A stretch of DNA of 64,000 nucleotides from Brevibacillus panacihumi (GTDB lineage: Bacteria; Bacillota; Bacilli; Brevibacillales; Brevibacillaceae), in NCBI RefSeq assembly GCF_003710985.1, contig NZ_RHHT01000056.1, forward strand, positions 1-64,000, written 5' to 3'. Both the position numbers and the translations under genes were made by a program. The notes beneath the pieces are model-generated. The model searched no databases, had not been told where the DNA came from, and was given only the letters and a program-made list of their open reading frames with translations. Each line of letters starts with the position of its first letter. Position 1 is the stretch's first letter. Positions 25,513 to 33,742 of the stretch are shown piece by piece.

Positions 25513-25884
25513 CTAATGCCGCAGGCTGCCGACTTTCTCTATATATTGCTTAAGAATGAGAGCATGATTGTAAGCCTCTTCCTTCTTCGCATACAAAAGT
25601 GTGATTCTCCCCTGCCCCGCCAACTTCCTGAGTTGCTCCATATAGGGCTGCACCACGGCCTGAGACAGCTCTTCGCGATATTTCACCTCAAACTCCGCAA
25701 ATCTTTCCGGCTCGTGCCCGAACCACTTTCGCAATTCCGTACTGGGCGCCACCTCTTTCATCCAAAGCGCCAATTGTGCTTTCTCTTTCGTAACACCCCT
25801 TGGCCAAAGCCGATCGACAAGGATTCGCACCCCATCTGTGCTCTCGGGTTCTTCATAGATTCGCTTCACCTGTATATTGCTCAC
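25513..25884 (-). CDS. DUF488 protein, YeaO-like
   Basis: 123 residues. IKRIYE-like start (VKRIYEEPESTDGVRILVDR), LWPRGVTKEKA, WMKEVAPSTELRKWFGH and LLYAKKEEAYNHA are the conserved blocks of DUF488. The family is widespread; its function is unknown. Cytoplasmic, alone between two terminators. Confidence 0.88.
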   Translation of the reverse strand: MSNIQVKRIYEEPESTDGVRILVDRLWPRGVTKEKAQLALWMKEVAPSTELRKWFGHEPERFAEFEVKYREELSQAVVQPYMEQLRKLAGQGRITLLYAKKEEAYNHALILKQYIEKVGSLRH

Positions 25885-25910
25885 GAGATCTCACCCCATT
25901 CTTAGAAAAA

Positions 25911-25944
25911 AGGCACTAACAAAGGTTCGTACCTGTTAGTGCCT
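25911..25944 (-). terminator. Terminator of the liv operon
   Basis: AGGCACTAACA/TGTTAGTGCCT eleven-base perfect arms; six T on the minus strand after the hairpin. Confidence 0.8.
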
Positions 25945-25961
25945 CATCCTATCAGCTTCTA

Positions 25962-26678
25962 TTATTCGTGCTTTCTTCCACCCAGATACGCTTCTTTTAC
26001 CTTCTCATCGGTGAGCAAGGATTCACCTGTGCCTTGGTAGACGATCTGTCCTGCTTCCAGCACGTAGCCGTAATCCGCGATTTTCAACGCTTGCTTCACG
26101 TTTTGCTCGACGATCAGAACAGTTGTTCCTTCCTGATTGATCTGCTTGATCACCCGAAAAATATCGGATACCACGATTGGCGCCAAACCCATGGACGGCT
26201 CGTCCAACAGAAGCAATTTGGGGCGCGACATGAGGGCGCGGGCAATCGCCAGCATTTGCTGCTGGCCGCCGGACATGGTGCCGCCCAACTGGGTCAACCG
26301 CTCTCGCAGGATCGGGAACCAGTTCATCATTTTCTCCATGTCTTCCTTGATGCCAGCCTGGTCATTGCGCTGGAACGCGCCCATCTCCAGATTTTCCAGG
26401 ACAGTCATTTGTCCGAGAATGGCACGTCCCTCGGGTACAAGCGAAAGTCCCGCACTGACCAGCTTATGCGGCTTCCAGCCTTCCACGCGCTGTCCCAGGA
26501 AGGTAATGCTCCCTTGATCCGGAGTCAAGAGGCCAGCAATCGTTTTCATCGTTGTCGTCTTTCCTGCGCCGTTAGCCCCGATCAAAGCTACGATTTTGCC
26601 TTCCTCTACATCGAGAGAGAGATTGCGAATCGCTTTGATCTGACCGTATGACGTGCTTAAATCACGAATGCTAAGCAT
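25962..26678 (-). CDS. livF: Branched-chain amino-acid ABC transporter ATPase LivF
   Basis: 238 residues, normal LivF length. Walker A GANGAGKTTT, signature MSGGQQQMLAIARAL (Q-loop in between), Walker B LLLLDEPSMGLAP, H-switch replaced by the family's usual VEQNV. It pairs with LivG to power LivH/LivM. Ribosome site AGGAGG nine bases before ATG; it overlaps livG by eight bases. Last gene of the operon. Confidence 0.93.
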   Translation of the reverse strand: MLSIRDLSTSYGQIKAIRNLSLDVEEGKIVALIGANGAGKTTTMKTIAGLLTPDQGSITFLGQRVEGWKPHKLVSAGLSLVPEGRAILGQMTVLENLEMGAFQRNDQAGIKEDMEKMMNWFPILRERLTQLGGTMSGGQQQMLAIARALMSRPKLLLLDEPSMGLAPIVVSDIFRVIKQINQEGTTVLIVEQNVKQALKIADYGYVLEAGQIVYQGTGESLLTDEKVKEAYLGGRKHE

Positions 26679-27444
26679 CCTCTTCGTCCTCCTTACCCAG
26701 GTACGCCTCGATCACATCAGGGTGATTTTGGACTTCTTCCGGCTTGCCGTCCGCAATTTTGACCCCGAAGTTGATGCAAACAACTTTATCGCACAGATTC
26801 ATGACCAAGCCCATGTCGTGCTCTACCAAGAGAATGGTGATGCCCATGGCGCGGATTTTTTCGATCAGGTTCGTCAAATCCTTGGTCTCGCTCTCAATCA
26901 TCCCGGCTGCAGGCTCATCAAGCAGCAGCAGCTTCGGCTCGGCAGCCAAGGCTCTGGCAATTTCCAATCGGCGCTGTTGGCCGTATGCGAGGGTATCGGA
27001 GCGAACGTCTGCCACGTTTGTCAGCCCGACGAATTCCAGCAGCTCTTCTGCTTTGGCCAGGACAGCCCGCTCTTCTTTTTTCTGTTTGGGAGTGTGCAAA
27101 AGCGAGGCCCAGAAGCCTGCTTGTGATCGGGTATGGCACCCCACTCTTACGTTATCCAGGGCGGACATATGACCGAACAAGCGAATGTTTTGAAAGGTCC
27201 GTGCAATGCCCAGCTCCGTAATTTTATGCGGCGGCATCTGATTCAACGTATGTCCGGCAAACGAAATCGTCCCGTTCGTCGGTGGGAAGATGCCCGTCGC
27301 CATGTTGAAGATCGTGGTTTTTCCTGCCCCATTGGGCCCGATCAGTCCGACGATTTCCCCTTCTGACACGGTAAAGCTAACATCGGTTAAAGCTTTAATC
27401 CCGCCGAAGGTTTTCCCGACATTCGTAAGCTGCAACAACATCAT
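26671..27444 (-). CDS. livG: Branched-chain amino-acid ABC transporter ATPase LivG
   Basis: 257 residues. Walker A GPNGAGKTT; the insert IARTFQNIRLFGHMSALDNVRVG is characteristic of LivG; YGQQRRLEIARAL signature; LLLDEPAAGM Walker B; LVEHDM. Overlaps livM by four bases (ATGA); a second ATG directly follows, so the start could be one codon later. Confidence 0.93.
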   Translation of the reverse strand: MMLLQLTNVGKTFGGIKALTDVSFTVSEGEIVGLIGPNGAGKTTIFNMATGIFPPTNGTISFAGHTLNQMPPHKITELGIARTFQNIRLFGHMSALDNVRVGCHTRSQAGFWASLLHTPKQKKEERAVLAKAEELLEFVGLTNVADVRSDTLAYGQQRRLEIARALAAEPKLLLLDEPAAGMIESETKDLTNLIEKIRAMGITILLVEHDMGLVMNLCDKVVCINFGVKIADGKPEEVQNHPDVIEAYLGKEDEEDA

Positions 27445-28400
27445 TCCACCCCTTTCGGCTGTTCATTTTGCTTCTTGGAACCGCGGCGAAACAGCTTTTG
27501 CAGGGTATCGGAGCCAATCAGTCCGCGTGGGCGCACCGCCATGACGAGAACCATGATGGCACCGTAAAAGATCATTTTGTACTCAGCCAATCCACGCAAT
27601 ACCTCGGGCAACGCCGTCAAAGCAATTGCTCCGAACAAGGCACCCCAGACCACTTCTGTACCGCCGATGACGGCAAAGGAAAGAATCTCCACCACTTTGT
27701 GGTAGTTAAAGTCGGTTGGTGTGATCGCCGTAGTAATGTGAGCAAAGAGTCCGCCACAAAGCCCTGCCAGTACCGAACCGATGATAAAGGCGAGCATTTT
27801 GTAGTAATTCACCTGAATCCCCATGGCTCTTGCCGCTGTCTCATCTGCACGAATCGCTTCAAACGCACGACCCAAGCGGGATGAATTCAGACGAAGAGTC
27901 AAGAACAGCACAACGAGGAATAACAGGAATAAGAAGACGAGCGTCGACAGAGATTTTATCACTGGGACAGAAAGACCCAGGGACTGCGAGGTGATCCCGA
28001 CCGCCTTCATCCCGTCGTAAATATACGTTCCCAAGGATTTCAATCCCGTAATACCCAAGGCGCCATTGGTGATCTCCATGTTCAGCAAAATGACGCGAAC
28101 CACCTCGCCAAAGCCAAGTGTCGCGATCGCCAGATACAATCCGTGCAGTTTCAGTGTAGGGGCCCCGATCAAGAGAGCGATCAGTCCCGCCATCAGCGCG
28201 CCTGCAAGAATCGCAACGAACATAGGGAGATCTGCGTTTTTGCTTAAAATACTGGTTGTATATGCCCCGATGCTCATAAAGCCGGCATGGCCGAGCGAGA
28301 GTTGACCGGTGGCCAGGGTAATGAAAATACTGATCGCCAGGATACAGTTCAGGATAATAAAGGTGACTACCTGTATGTTATAAGGATTTAACCATTCCAT
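27441..28400 (-). CDS. livM: Branched-chain amino-acid ABC permease LivM
   Basis: 319 residues, about nine membrane spans, with LSLGHAGFMSIGAYTTSIL, LRLHGLYLA-type motif (LKLHGLYLAIATLGFGE), ALGIQ-like loop (RAMGIQVNYYKMLAFIIG) and the EAA-like region FEAIRADETAARAMG that contacts the ATPase. AAAGGAG lies about eleven bases before this ATG; a TTG two codons earlier is possible. Partner of LivH. Confidence 0.92.
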   Translation of the reverse strand: MEWLNPYNIQVVTFIILNCILAISIFITLATGQLSLGHAGFMSIGAYTTSILSKNADLPMFVAILAGALMAGLIALLIGAPTLKLHGLYLAIATLGFGEVVRVILLNMEITNGALGITGLKSLGTYIYDGMKAVGITSQSLGLSVPVIKSLSTLVFLFLLFLVVLFLTLRLNSSRLGRAFEAIRADETAARAMGIQVNYYKMLAFIIGSVLAGLCGGLFAHITTAITPTDFNYHKVVEILSFAVIGGTEVVWGALFGAIALTALPEVLRGLAEYKMIFYGAIMVLVMAVRPRGLIGSDTLQKLFRRGSKKQNEQPKGVE

Positions 28401-28418
28401 CCTCAAATCAACTCCTTT

Positions 28419-29285
28419 CTAGGCTTTGCGGCCAAATAAGCCCTGCGGCCTAATCAGCAAAATGAGGATGATCAAACCAAATGCTACTGCGTCACGATAC
28501 GAAGAAGCCCCGTAAGCAACGGTGAACACCTCAATAACGCCCAAAATAAGACCACAAATCATCGCTCCGGGAATGCTTCCTACCCCGCCGAGGATCAACA
28601 CAGCCAGACCTTTAAATCCGAGCGTCATCCCCATGGACGGAATGAGAGCAGAGTACGTCATACCGATCAGCATACCTGCGATCCCGCCGAGACTGGAGGC
28701 AAGTACGACAGTCGTTACAATGACCATATTGGTGTTGATCCCAAGCACGCTGGCTGTCTCCGTATTTTCAGCCGTTGCACGGATCGCTTTTCCCACCTTC
28801 GTTTTGTTGATCCAGAAATGCAGGACCACCATGAGGACCACGGCAATCCCCAAAATAATCAAGTCTACCGCACGAATCTGAACGGAGCCCAATTGAAAGG
28901 CTTGGCTTCCAAATGTATCCGGGACTGCACGGGAATCTGCACCAAAGAGTTTGTGCATGCCCTCTTCAAGCAAGGTGGCAAAACCAATCGTACTGATCAG
29001 CGATGCCAAGTGAGGGACGTTTTTCTTGCGCAAAGGGCGCATGGCAGTAAATTCCAGAATCAATCCGAGAATACCTGATACGACAATCGAAGCGAGAAAA
29101 GCGACCGCGATCGGCATATCAAAATTCGTAACCAAAATCAGACCGACGAAAGAACCAAAGATAAATACCTGGCCATGCGCCATGTTGATAATGCCAAGCA
29201 CACCGAAAATCAGCGTGTATCCGATCGCAATCAACGAATACGTACTGCCAACGGTCAGACCGTTAACAAGCTGTTGCAGAAACAA
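28419..29285 (-). CDS. livH: Branched-chain amino-acid ABC permease LivH
   Basis: 288 residues, about eight spans; QQLVNGLTVGSTYSLIAIGY, GVLGIINMAHGQVFIFG and the EAA-like GKAIRATAENTETASVLGI are the family blocks. The start is odd: the first TTG (29285) is only one base after AAGGAG, while a CTG two codons later stands seven bases away and fits better. No ATG or GTG is available nearby. Separated from livJ by a hairpin. Confidence 0.9.
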   Translation of the reverse strand: MFLQQLVNGLTVGSTYSLIAIGYTLIFGVLGIINMAHGQVFIFGSFVGLILVTNFDMPIAVAFLASIVVSGILGLILEFTAMRPLRKKNVPHLASLISTIGFATLLEEGMHKLFGADSRAVPDTFGSQAFQLGSVQIRAVDLIILGIAVVLMVVLHFWINKTKVGKAIRATAENTETASVLGINTNMVIVTTVVLASSLGGIAGMLIGMTYSALIPSMGMTLGFKGLAVLILGGVGSIPGAMICGLILGVIEVFTVAYGASSYRDAVAFGLIILILLIRPQGLFGRKA

Positions 29286-29318
29286 GCTCCTTCACCTACT
29301 TTCTTCAAAATGCGGGGA

Positions 29319-29352
29319 AAGGGATTGCCCGAATTCCATCAGGCAATCCCTT
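29319..29352 (-). terminator. Attenuating hairpin between livJ and livH
   Basis: AAGGGATTGCC/GGCAATCCCTT eleven-base perfect arms without a long T-run. A partial terminator or mRNA-stabilising hairpin would explain the usual excess of binding protein over permease. Confidence 0.55.
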
Positions 29353-29380
29353 GGTTTGAAATAAGAGCTACTTTTTACGC

Positions 29381-30565
29381 TTATTCAAACGGTACAAACT
29401 TTCCGTCTTTCGCTTCAACGACAACAGCTTCACCGATCGGATTGCGTCCTTCGTCAAAGGAGAGCTTACCGGATACACCTTCAAAGTCTTTGAGCTTTGC
29501 AAGCTCGTCGCGCAGCGCGTTGCGATCTGCTTTGCCTGCAGCCAGCAAGGATTGCGACATGATGTACAGGCTGTCATACGCTTGTGCCGCAAATTGGTCA
29601 GGCTTGGTGCCGTATTTCGCTTCGAACGCTTTTACGAATTTTTGTACTCTTTCATCCTGTTTCTCAGGGCTGAAAGGTGTAGCGACGATCAGTCCCTCTG
29701 CTGCGGAGCCGGCAATTTCAAATACTTTCGGATTATTAAATCCATTTCCGCCGACGATCAGGGAGTTGATGCCCAGCTCTCTTGCTTTTTTCACAACCAT
29801 GGAACCTTCTTTGTACAGAGCGGAAACCAGCAATACGTCAGGGTTCAGTTGTTTGATTTTGGTCAATTGGGCGGAGAAATCCACATCGCCGATGGAGAAG
29901 GTAGTCTCACCCAGGTTTTGCAATCCCATTTCCTCAGCAGTAGCTTTCATGGTTTGGAAGCCGGATACAGAAAAGTCATCGTTTTCTGCATAAATGAAAG
30001 CCGCTGTTTTCGATCCTGCTTTCTCAATTGCTTTCTTCATGGCTGTAGGAACAGCGATCGATTCTGGCAGTGAGTTGCGGAACACGTATTCCCCGATGTC
30101 ATTGATGCCTTCTACCGTATTGGAAATCCCGAAGATAGGAGTTTCTGCTTCGTTGGCAACAGGTCCTGCTGCAAGCATTTCACCGGAAAGCGTCGGACCG
30201 ATGATCGCAACCACATTGTCCTGGTTGATCAGCTTGTTGACCGCGTTAATCGCGCTCTCCTTTTTACCGCCTGTATCTTCGTATTGAATCTCAATCTTCA
30301 ATTTCCCTTTATTCGCTTCGTTCAGCTCTTCCAAAGCCAAATCCAGGCCTTTTTTCTGAGCTTCTCCATAAGCGGCGCTAGAACCGGAAAGAATGAAGAC
30401 ACCGCCGATTTTTGCGGTAAATTCTCCGGCGCTTTCTGCTGGAGCGGCAGTATTTGTCTCAGGTGTCTCTGCTGTGCCGCTTGAAGTCGAAGCTCCGCTA
30501 GAACAGCCTACAAGCAGGCTTGTCCCCAGCAACGCCGACAGTAATGATTTGGTAATCCCCTTCAT
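29381..30565 (-). CDS. livJ: Branched-chain amino-acid ABC binding lipoprotein LivJ/LivK
   Basis: 394 residues. Lipoprotein signal MKGITKSLLSALLGTSLLVG followed by the lipobox Cys at about residue 21, then a Ser/Thr/Ala linker. Mature periplasmic-binding fold type I (Peripla_BP_6): IGGVFILSGSSAAYGEAQKK, LDLALEELN, VNKLINQDNVVAIIGPTLSG, DSLYIMSQSL. It captures Leu/Ile/Val or a related compound outside the membrane. First gene of the operon; ribosome site AGGAGG before the ATG. A 7-bp inverted repeat (ATCATTC/GAATGAT, 30633-30662) lies upstream of the promoter region. Confidence 0.92.
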   Translation of the reverse strand: MKGITKSLLSALLGTSLLVGCSSGASTSSGTAETPETNTAAPAESAGEFTAKIGGVFILSGSSAAYGEAQKKGLDLALEELNEANKGKLKIEIQYEDTGGKKESAINAVNKLINQDNVVAIIGPTLSGEMLAAGPVANEAETPIFGISNTVEGINDIGEYVFRNSLPESIAVPTAMKKAIEKAGSKTAAFIYAENDDFSVSGFQTMKATAEEMGLQNLGETTFSIGDVDFSAQLTKIKQLNPDVLLVSALYKEGSMVVKKARELGINSLIVGGNGFNNPKVFEIAGSAAEGLIVATPFSPEKQDERVQKFVKAFEAKYGTKPDQFAAQAYDSLYIMSQSLLAAGKADRNALRDELAKLKDFEGVSGKLSFDEGRNPIGEAVVVEAKDGKFVPFE

Positions 30566-30698
30566 GAGTAATCCTCCTACTTTTATCTTTCTTAATATTT
30601 AGTAATAATAATGTAAAGTACTATAAAAGGCAATCATTCAGTGACAGAAAACTACGAATGATGTTGAAGAATGGTGACAGGGTGAGACAAAGCGAAAA

Positions 30699-30724
30699 AA
30701 GACACTACAGGCTAGTAGTGTCTT
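30699..30724 (-). terminator. Terminator of the YwnB-like gene
   Basis: AAGACACTAC/GTAGTGTCTT with six-base loop and T6 on the minus strand. Confidence 0.75.
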
Positions 30725-30743
30725 CTTGTTGTGTTTTCGGTTC

Positions 30744-31382
30744 TTATTCGGCTTCCCCTACCACGGTAAAACGGGTATTTCGGTGTTCCGGATGCTCCAG
30801 CTCATCCACGACTGCAATGGCATAATCAGCGTAACTGATGTAGCTTTGACCTTGCTGGTTCGTGATGAGGCGATCTTTCCCTTTTTGGTATGAGCCTGTC
30901 CGCTTTCCTTGGGGATCAAAGAAGGCTGCCGGGCTGATGAAGGTCCACTCTACGCCGGTAGATTGTTGCAAATCCTGGAGATTTTGTCCCTGGTTGAGCG
31001 CGGTAGGATAATACTCCTTGGGAAAATCAGGTGTATCCATGACGCGGGTGGTTTGATCCTCGTCGACATACAAGCTGCCTGCTCCGCCAACGACGAGCAG
31101 TCTGGTGGATAAACCGCTGAGCGCTTCGATCAGCACACGGCCCGCCTTTACATGAAGGTTTTCATGGCCTGGAGCCGCTCCAAATGCATTGACCACTGCT
31201 TCAAAAGGCCGAAGATCATCCGCTTTCAACTCAAAGATGTCCTTTTCCAGTACCTCGACCTGTGGATTCTGCACCTTTGCCGCATCACGCACAATCGCTG
31301 TAACCTGGTGACCTCGACGCAGTGCCTCTTCCATGATCAGACGTCCTGCTTTCCCGCTGGCTCCAATAATCGCGATCTTCAT
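30744..31382 (-). CDS. NAD(P)-binding protein, YwnB-like
   Basis: 212 residues. Atypical SDR (NAD(P)H-binding, PF13460 type): MKIAIIGASGKAGRLIMEEA, VTAIVRDAAKV, VVNAFGAAP, LLVVGGAGSLY. Relatives bind NADP and often act as quinone or flavin reductase-like stress proteins. The start at 31382 follows GAGGAGGAA. The gene is divergent from an Rrf2 regulator, just as ywnB stands next to ywnA in Bacillus, and its promoter contains the regulator's probable operator. Confidence 0.85.
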   Translation of the reverse strand: MKIAIIGASGKAGRLIMEEALRRGHQVTAIVRDAAKVQNPQVEVLEKDIFELKADDLRPFEAVVNAFGAAPGHENLHVKAGRVLIEALSGLSTRLLVVGGAGSLYVDEDQTTRVMDTPDFPKEYYPTALNQGQNLQDLQQSTGVEWTFISPAAFFDPQGKRTGSYQKGKDRLITNQQGQSYISYADYAIAVVDELEHPEHRNTRFTVVGEAE

Positions 31383-31416
31383 TCGATGTTCCTCCTCTAT
31401 CGTTCCAAGAATCAAA

Positions 31417-31454
31417 TGTAATTAACTTAGTTACATGTAATATAATATGTTACA
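31417..31454. promoter_or_regulatory. Two abutting 19-bp Rrf2-type operators
   Basis: TGTAATTAACTTAGTTACA (31417-31435) directly followed by TGTAATATAATATGTTACA (31436-31454). Both are TGTAA-N9-TTACA dyads. The second covers the -10 box (TATTAT, 31447-31442) of the YwnB-like gene. Confidence 0.75.
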
Positions 31455-31471
31455 GGTTGGTTGTTTGTCAA
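31442..31471 (-). promoter_or_regulatory. Promoter of the YwnB-like gene
   Basis: Minus strand TTGACA (31471-31466), 18 bases, TATTAT (31447-31442). The -10 box lies inside the second operator. Confidence 0.65.
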
Positions 31472-31492
31472 CGCGGACAGGTTCGCTATAAT
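31465..31492 (+). promoter_or_regulatory. Promoter of the Rrf2 gene
   Basis: TTGTCA (31465-31470), 16 bases, TATAAT (31487-31492). Its -35 box overlaps that of the opposite promoter on the complementary strand. Confidence 0.65.
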
Positions 31493-31525
31493 GAACAAAG
31501 ATGTCTAAGAAAGAAGGCGAAATCG

Positions 31526-31966
31526 ATGTCGATCAGCAGTCGGTTTGCTGTAGCCATTCACATCCTCTCTCTCCTTGGAATGAACAAGGATCAGGTGAAT
31601 ACTTCCGAATGGATTGCAGGCAGCGTCAATACAAATCCTGTCGTGATCCGAAAAATTACCGGATATCTCAAGAATGCCGGTTTGGTCCACGTTCGCCCGG
31701 GTGTCGCAGGTGCCAGTCTGGCTCGGGATTTATCTGAGATCTCTCTGCTGGATGTCTACAAAGCCGTTCAGGTTGTACCCGAAAATGAATTGTTCGGGAT
31801 TCACGATCAACCCAATCCAGCCTGTACCGTCGGCCGAAACATCCAACAGGCCATCGAGCCGCTTTTTGCCACTGCCCAGCTCGCATTGGAAAAAGCGCTG
31901 GGCAATGTGACAATAGCCGACGTGGTGAGCAATATTCTGGAGCGGGAGCGGCTGCGTTCAAATTGA
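31526..31966 (+). CDS. Rrf2-family regulator, YwnA-like
   Basis: 146 residues. Rrf2 winged helix: MSISSRFAVAIHILSLLGMN, then TSEWIAGSVNTNPVVIRKI and LKNAGLVHVRPGVAGASLA. Only one Cys (in NPACTVG) is present, so it is not an IscR/NsrR iron-sulfur protein but a YwnA/CymR-like form that may sense through thiol or ligand. The ATG at 31526 is chosen on family length; the frame is open 23 codons farther. It probably represses the divergent YwnB-like gene through the two 19-bp operators. Confidence 0.88.
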   Translation: MSISSRFAVAIHILSLLGMNKDQVNTSEWIAGSVNTNPVVIRKITGYLKNAGLVHVRPGVAGASLARDLSEISLLDVYKAVQVVPENELFGIHDQPNPACTVGRNIQQAIEPLFATAQLALEKALGNVTIADVVSNILERERLRSN

Positions 31967-31982
31967 AGCATGCCGTTCCCGT

Positions 31983-32546
31983 CTATTCTTCTTCGGCGTC
32001 CATTTTCTTTCCGAGCGGGGTCGCAATTCCATCCATGCTCACTGCATTTTTTTCCTTCCAATAGGTTTCCAAGCCTGCTGATCCTTTATTCTCGGCCCAT
32101 TGGATCAATCGGTCCCGCTCTCCCTGGTAGGACAATAAAGGCATGCTGAAGCCGCAGGAGGTTTTGACGGAGTGAAGATCGGCCACGATGATTTGCCTTG
32201 TTCCGGGCAGCATGTCAAATAGCGGGGCCACTTCCTCCCATTCCGCGGAACCGGGCAAATAGACAGAAGCGTTGCCATACAGTCGCAGAATCAACGGTTT
32301 TTCTCCAAAAGAAACAAACATGAATGTGATGCGGCTGTTTTCATGCAGGTGCGCGCTGGTCTCGTTGCCGCTCCCGGTCAAATCAAGATAGGCCACTTTA
32401 TTGGGAGACAAAATACGGAAGGTATCGTACCCTTTTGGCGACAAATTGACATGTCCCGTCGCAGCCGCCGTTCCCACGAAAAAAAGAGGCTGCCCTTTCA
32501 TAAATGCTTCATGCTCCGGCATGATGGATTCAAAGACTCTGCCCAT
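31983..32546 (-). CDS. Pyridoxamine-5'-phosphate-oxidase-like FMN-binding protein
   Basis: 187 residues. Split-barrel fold: FFVGTAAATGHVNLSPKGYD, VAYLDLTGSGNETSAHLHEN, SRITFMFVSF and LRLYGNASVY are the blocks of the general-stress PPOX family. The true PdxH substrate residues are not evident, so a flavin- or F420-type reductase is more likely. Ends 17 bases from the convergent Rrf2 gene. Confidence 0.85.
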   Translation of the reverse strand: MGRVFESIMPEHEAFMKGQPLFFVGTAAATGHVNLSPKGYDTFRILSPNKVAYLDLTGSGNETSAHLHENSRITFMFVSFGEKPLILRLYGNASVYLPGSAEWEEVAPLFDMLPGTRQIIVADLHSVKTSCGFSMPLLSYQGERDRLIQWAENKGSAGLETYWKEKNAVSMDGIATPLGKKMDAEEE

Positions 32547-32620
32547 ACCCCAACTCTCCTCTATGAACGTCGTTTTCTCTCTTTATACCATATTCTCCCT
32601 TGCGAACAATTTTTTCTACA

Positions 32621-32643
32621 AAAAAAGCCGTTCTCGAAGAACG
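32621..32643 (-). terminator. Terminator of the EamA transporter gene
   Basis: CGTTCT/AGAACG arms with tight CGA loop, then GCTTTTTTT on the minus strand. Confidence 0.65.
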
Positions 32644-32665
32644 ACTCTCCTGCTAACAAAGCCTG

Positions 32666-33583
32666 TCATGTCCGCTTTTCCCTCACACTCAAAATAACTC
32701 CCAAAATAATGATGAATCCTCCGAACAAATCGGATATACGCAATACTTCATGAAGGAACACGGTTGAAAAGAGTACGCCGAAAATAGGCACGAGGTTCAT
32801 CAGCGCCACTGCAGTGCTAGAACTGAGGGTGCGCAGTCCATAATTGTAAAGCATAAAGGCTGCAACAGAGCAGAAAACGCCCAGGTAGAGCAATATCCAA
32901 AGAGACTCCGCGCTCGGCACCTGCCATCTGGATCGCTCCATGAAGGCAAGCGGAATAAATGCTACTGTCCCTGCAATCGTCTGGTAAAACGAGACGGTTA
33001 CCATCGAATGCTGTTTGACAACTTTTCGCGTGATAAAGCTATAAGCTGCAAACACAAAACCCGCCAAAATCAGGATTATGTTGCCTGTAAGCTGCCCCGA
33101 GCTCTCCCCCGGGCTGCTACCCGAGATCACATACACTCCGATGACTGCCAATACAATCCCTAGTGCCTTCACCACAGAAATTTTCACACGAAAAAAAATA
33201 AATTCCAGGAGTGCAGTTATCGCTGGGTATGAAGCGACAATCAGTGCGGCGCTCGATGCTGTCGTCAACTCAAGTCCGATATTTTCAAGCGCAAAATAAA
33301 GAGTGGTTCCCAATACTCCGCTCAGCCCCATTAATCCGATGTCCTTCGGTGCTGGTCTGACGAATTCTTTTCTAGCTAACATGATCGCGCCTAAAATCAT
33401 CGAGGCAATGACAAAACGGGCGGCTCCCAATGTAAGAGGCGGAAAGGAACTGTAAGCAATCTTGGTCCCCACAAATGAGGTGCTCCAAAGCAAAATCGCA
33501 ATAATGGCAGCAAGCAAGTAAAGGCTGCTATTTTTTTGAGCCTTTGTCAGTATTACTTTCTGGATCTCATTTGACGTATCCAT
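32666..33583 (-). CDS. EamA/DMT-family transporter
   Basis: 305 residues, ten spans in two EamA repeats: AAIIAILLWSTSFVGTKIAY, PLTLGAARFVIASMIL; second repeat NIILILAGFVFAAYSFITRK, SVAAFMLYNYGLRTLSSSTA, NLVPIFGVLFSTVFLHE. Such carriers move amino acids or metabolites outward. The ATG at 33583 has TGGAGGT at seven bases. Divergent from a TrmB-like regulator, with a 27-bp dyad between them. Confidence 0.87.
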   Translation of the reverse strand: MDTSNEIQKVILTKAQKNSSLYLLAAIIAILLWSTSFVGTKIAYSSFPPLTLGAARFVIASMILGAIMLARKEFVRPAPKDIGLMGLSGVLGTTLYFALENIGLELTTASSAALIVASYPAITALLEFIFFRVKISVVKALGIVLAVIGVYVISGSSPGESSGQLTGNIILILAGFVFAAYSFITRKVVKQHSMVTVSFYQTIAGTVAFIPLAFMERSRWQVPSAESLWILLYLGVFCSVAAFMLYNYGLRTLSSSTAVALMNLVPIFGVLFSTVFLHEVLRISDLFGGFIIILGVILSVREKRT

Positions 33584-33662
33584 GGTGTACCTCCAAGGGA
33601 TGAGTAATGCCATCAATATAGTTGCTACTTTGGTAGCTACGCATTTACAGATATAACATTGG

Positions 33663-33689
33663 CATTATTACCTGTCAAGTGTAATAATG
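33663..33689. promoter_or_regulatory. Dyad in the EamA/TrmB intergenic region
   Basis: CATTATTAC, nine bases, GTAATAATG: perfect 9-bp arms. Candidate operator of the adjacent TrmB-like regulator. A second, weaker dyad (GTTGCTAC/GTAGCTAC) lies at 33621-33640. Confidence 0.5.
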
Positions 33690-33742
33690 GGAATAAGAGC
33701 ATATCGGACTTTTTCAAGAAGCGGCGTCTGGGAGGTTCACAT

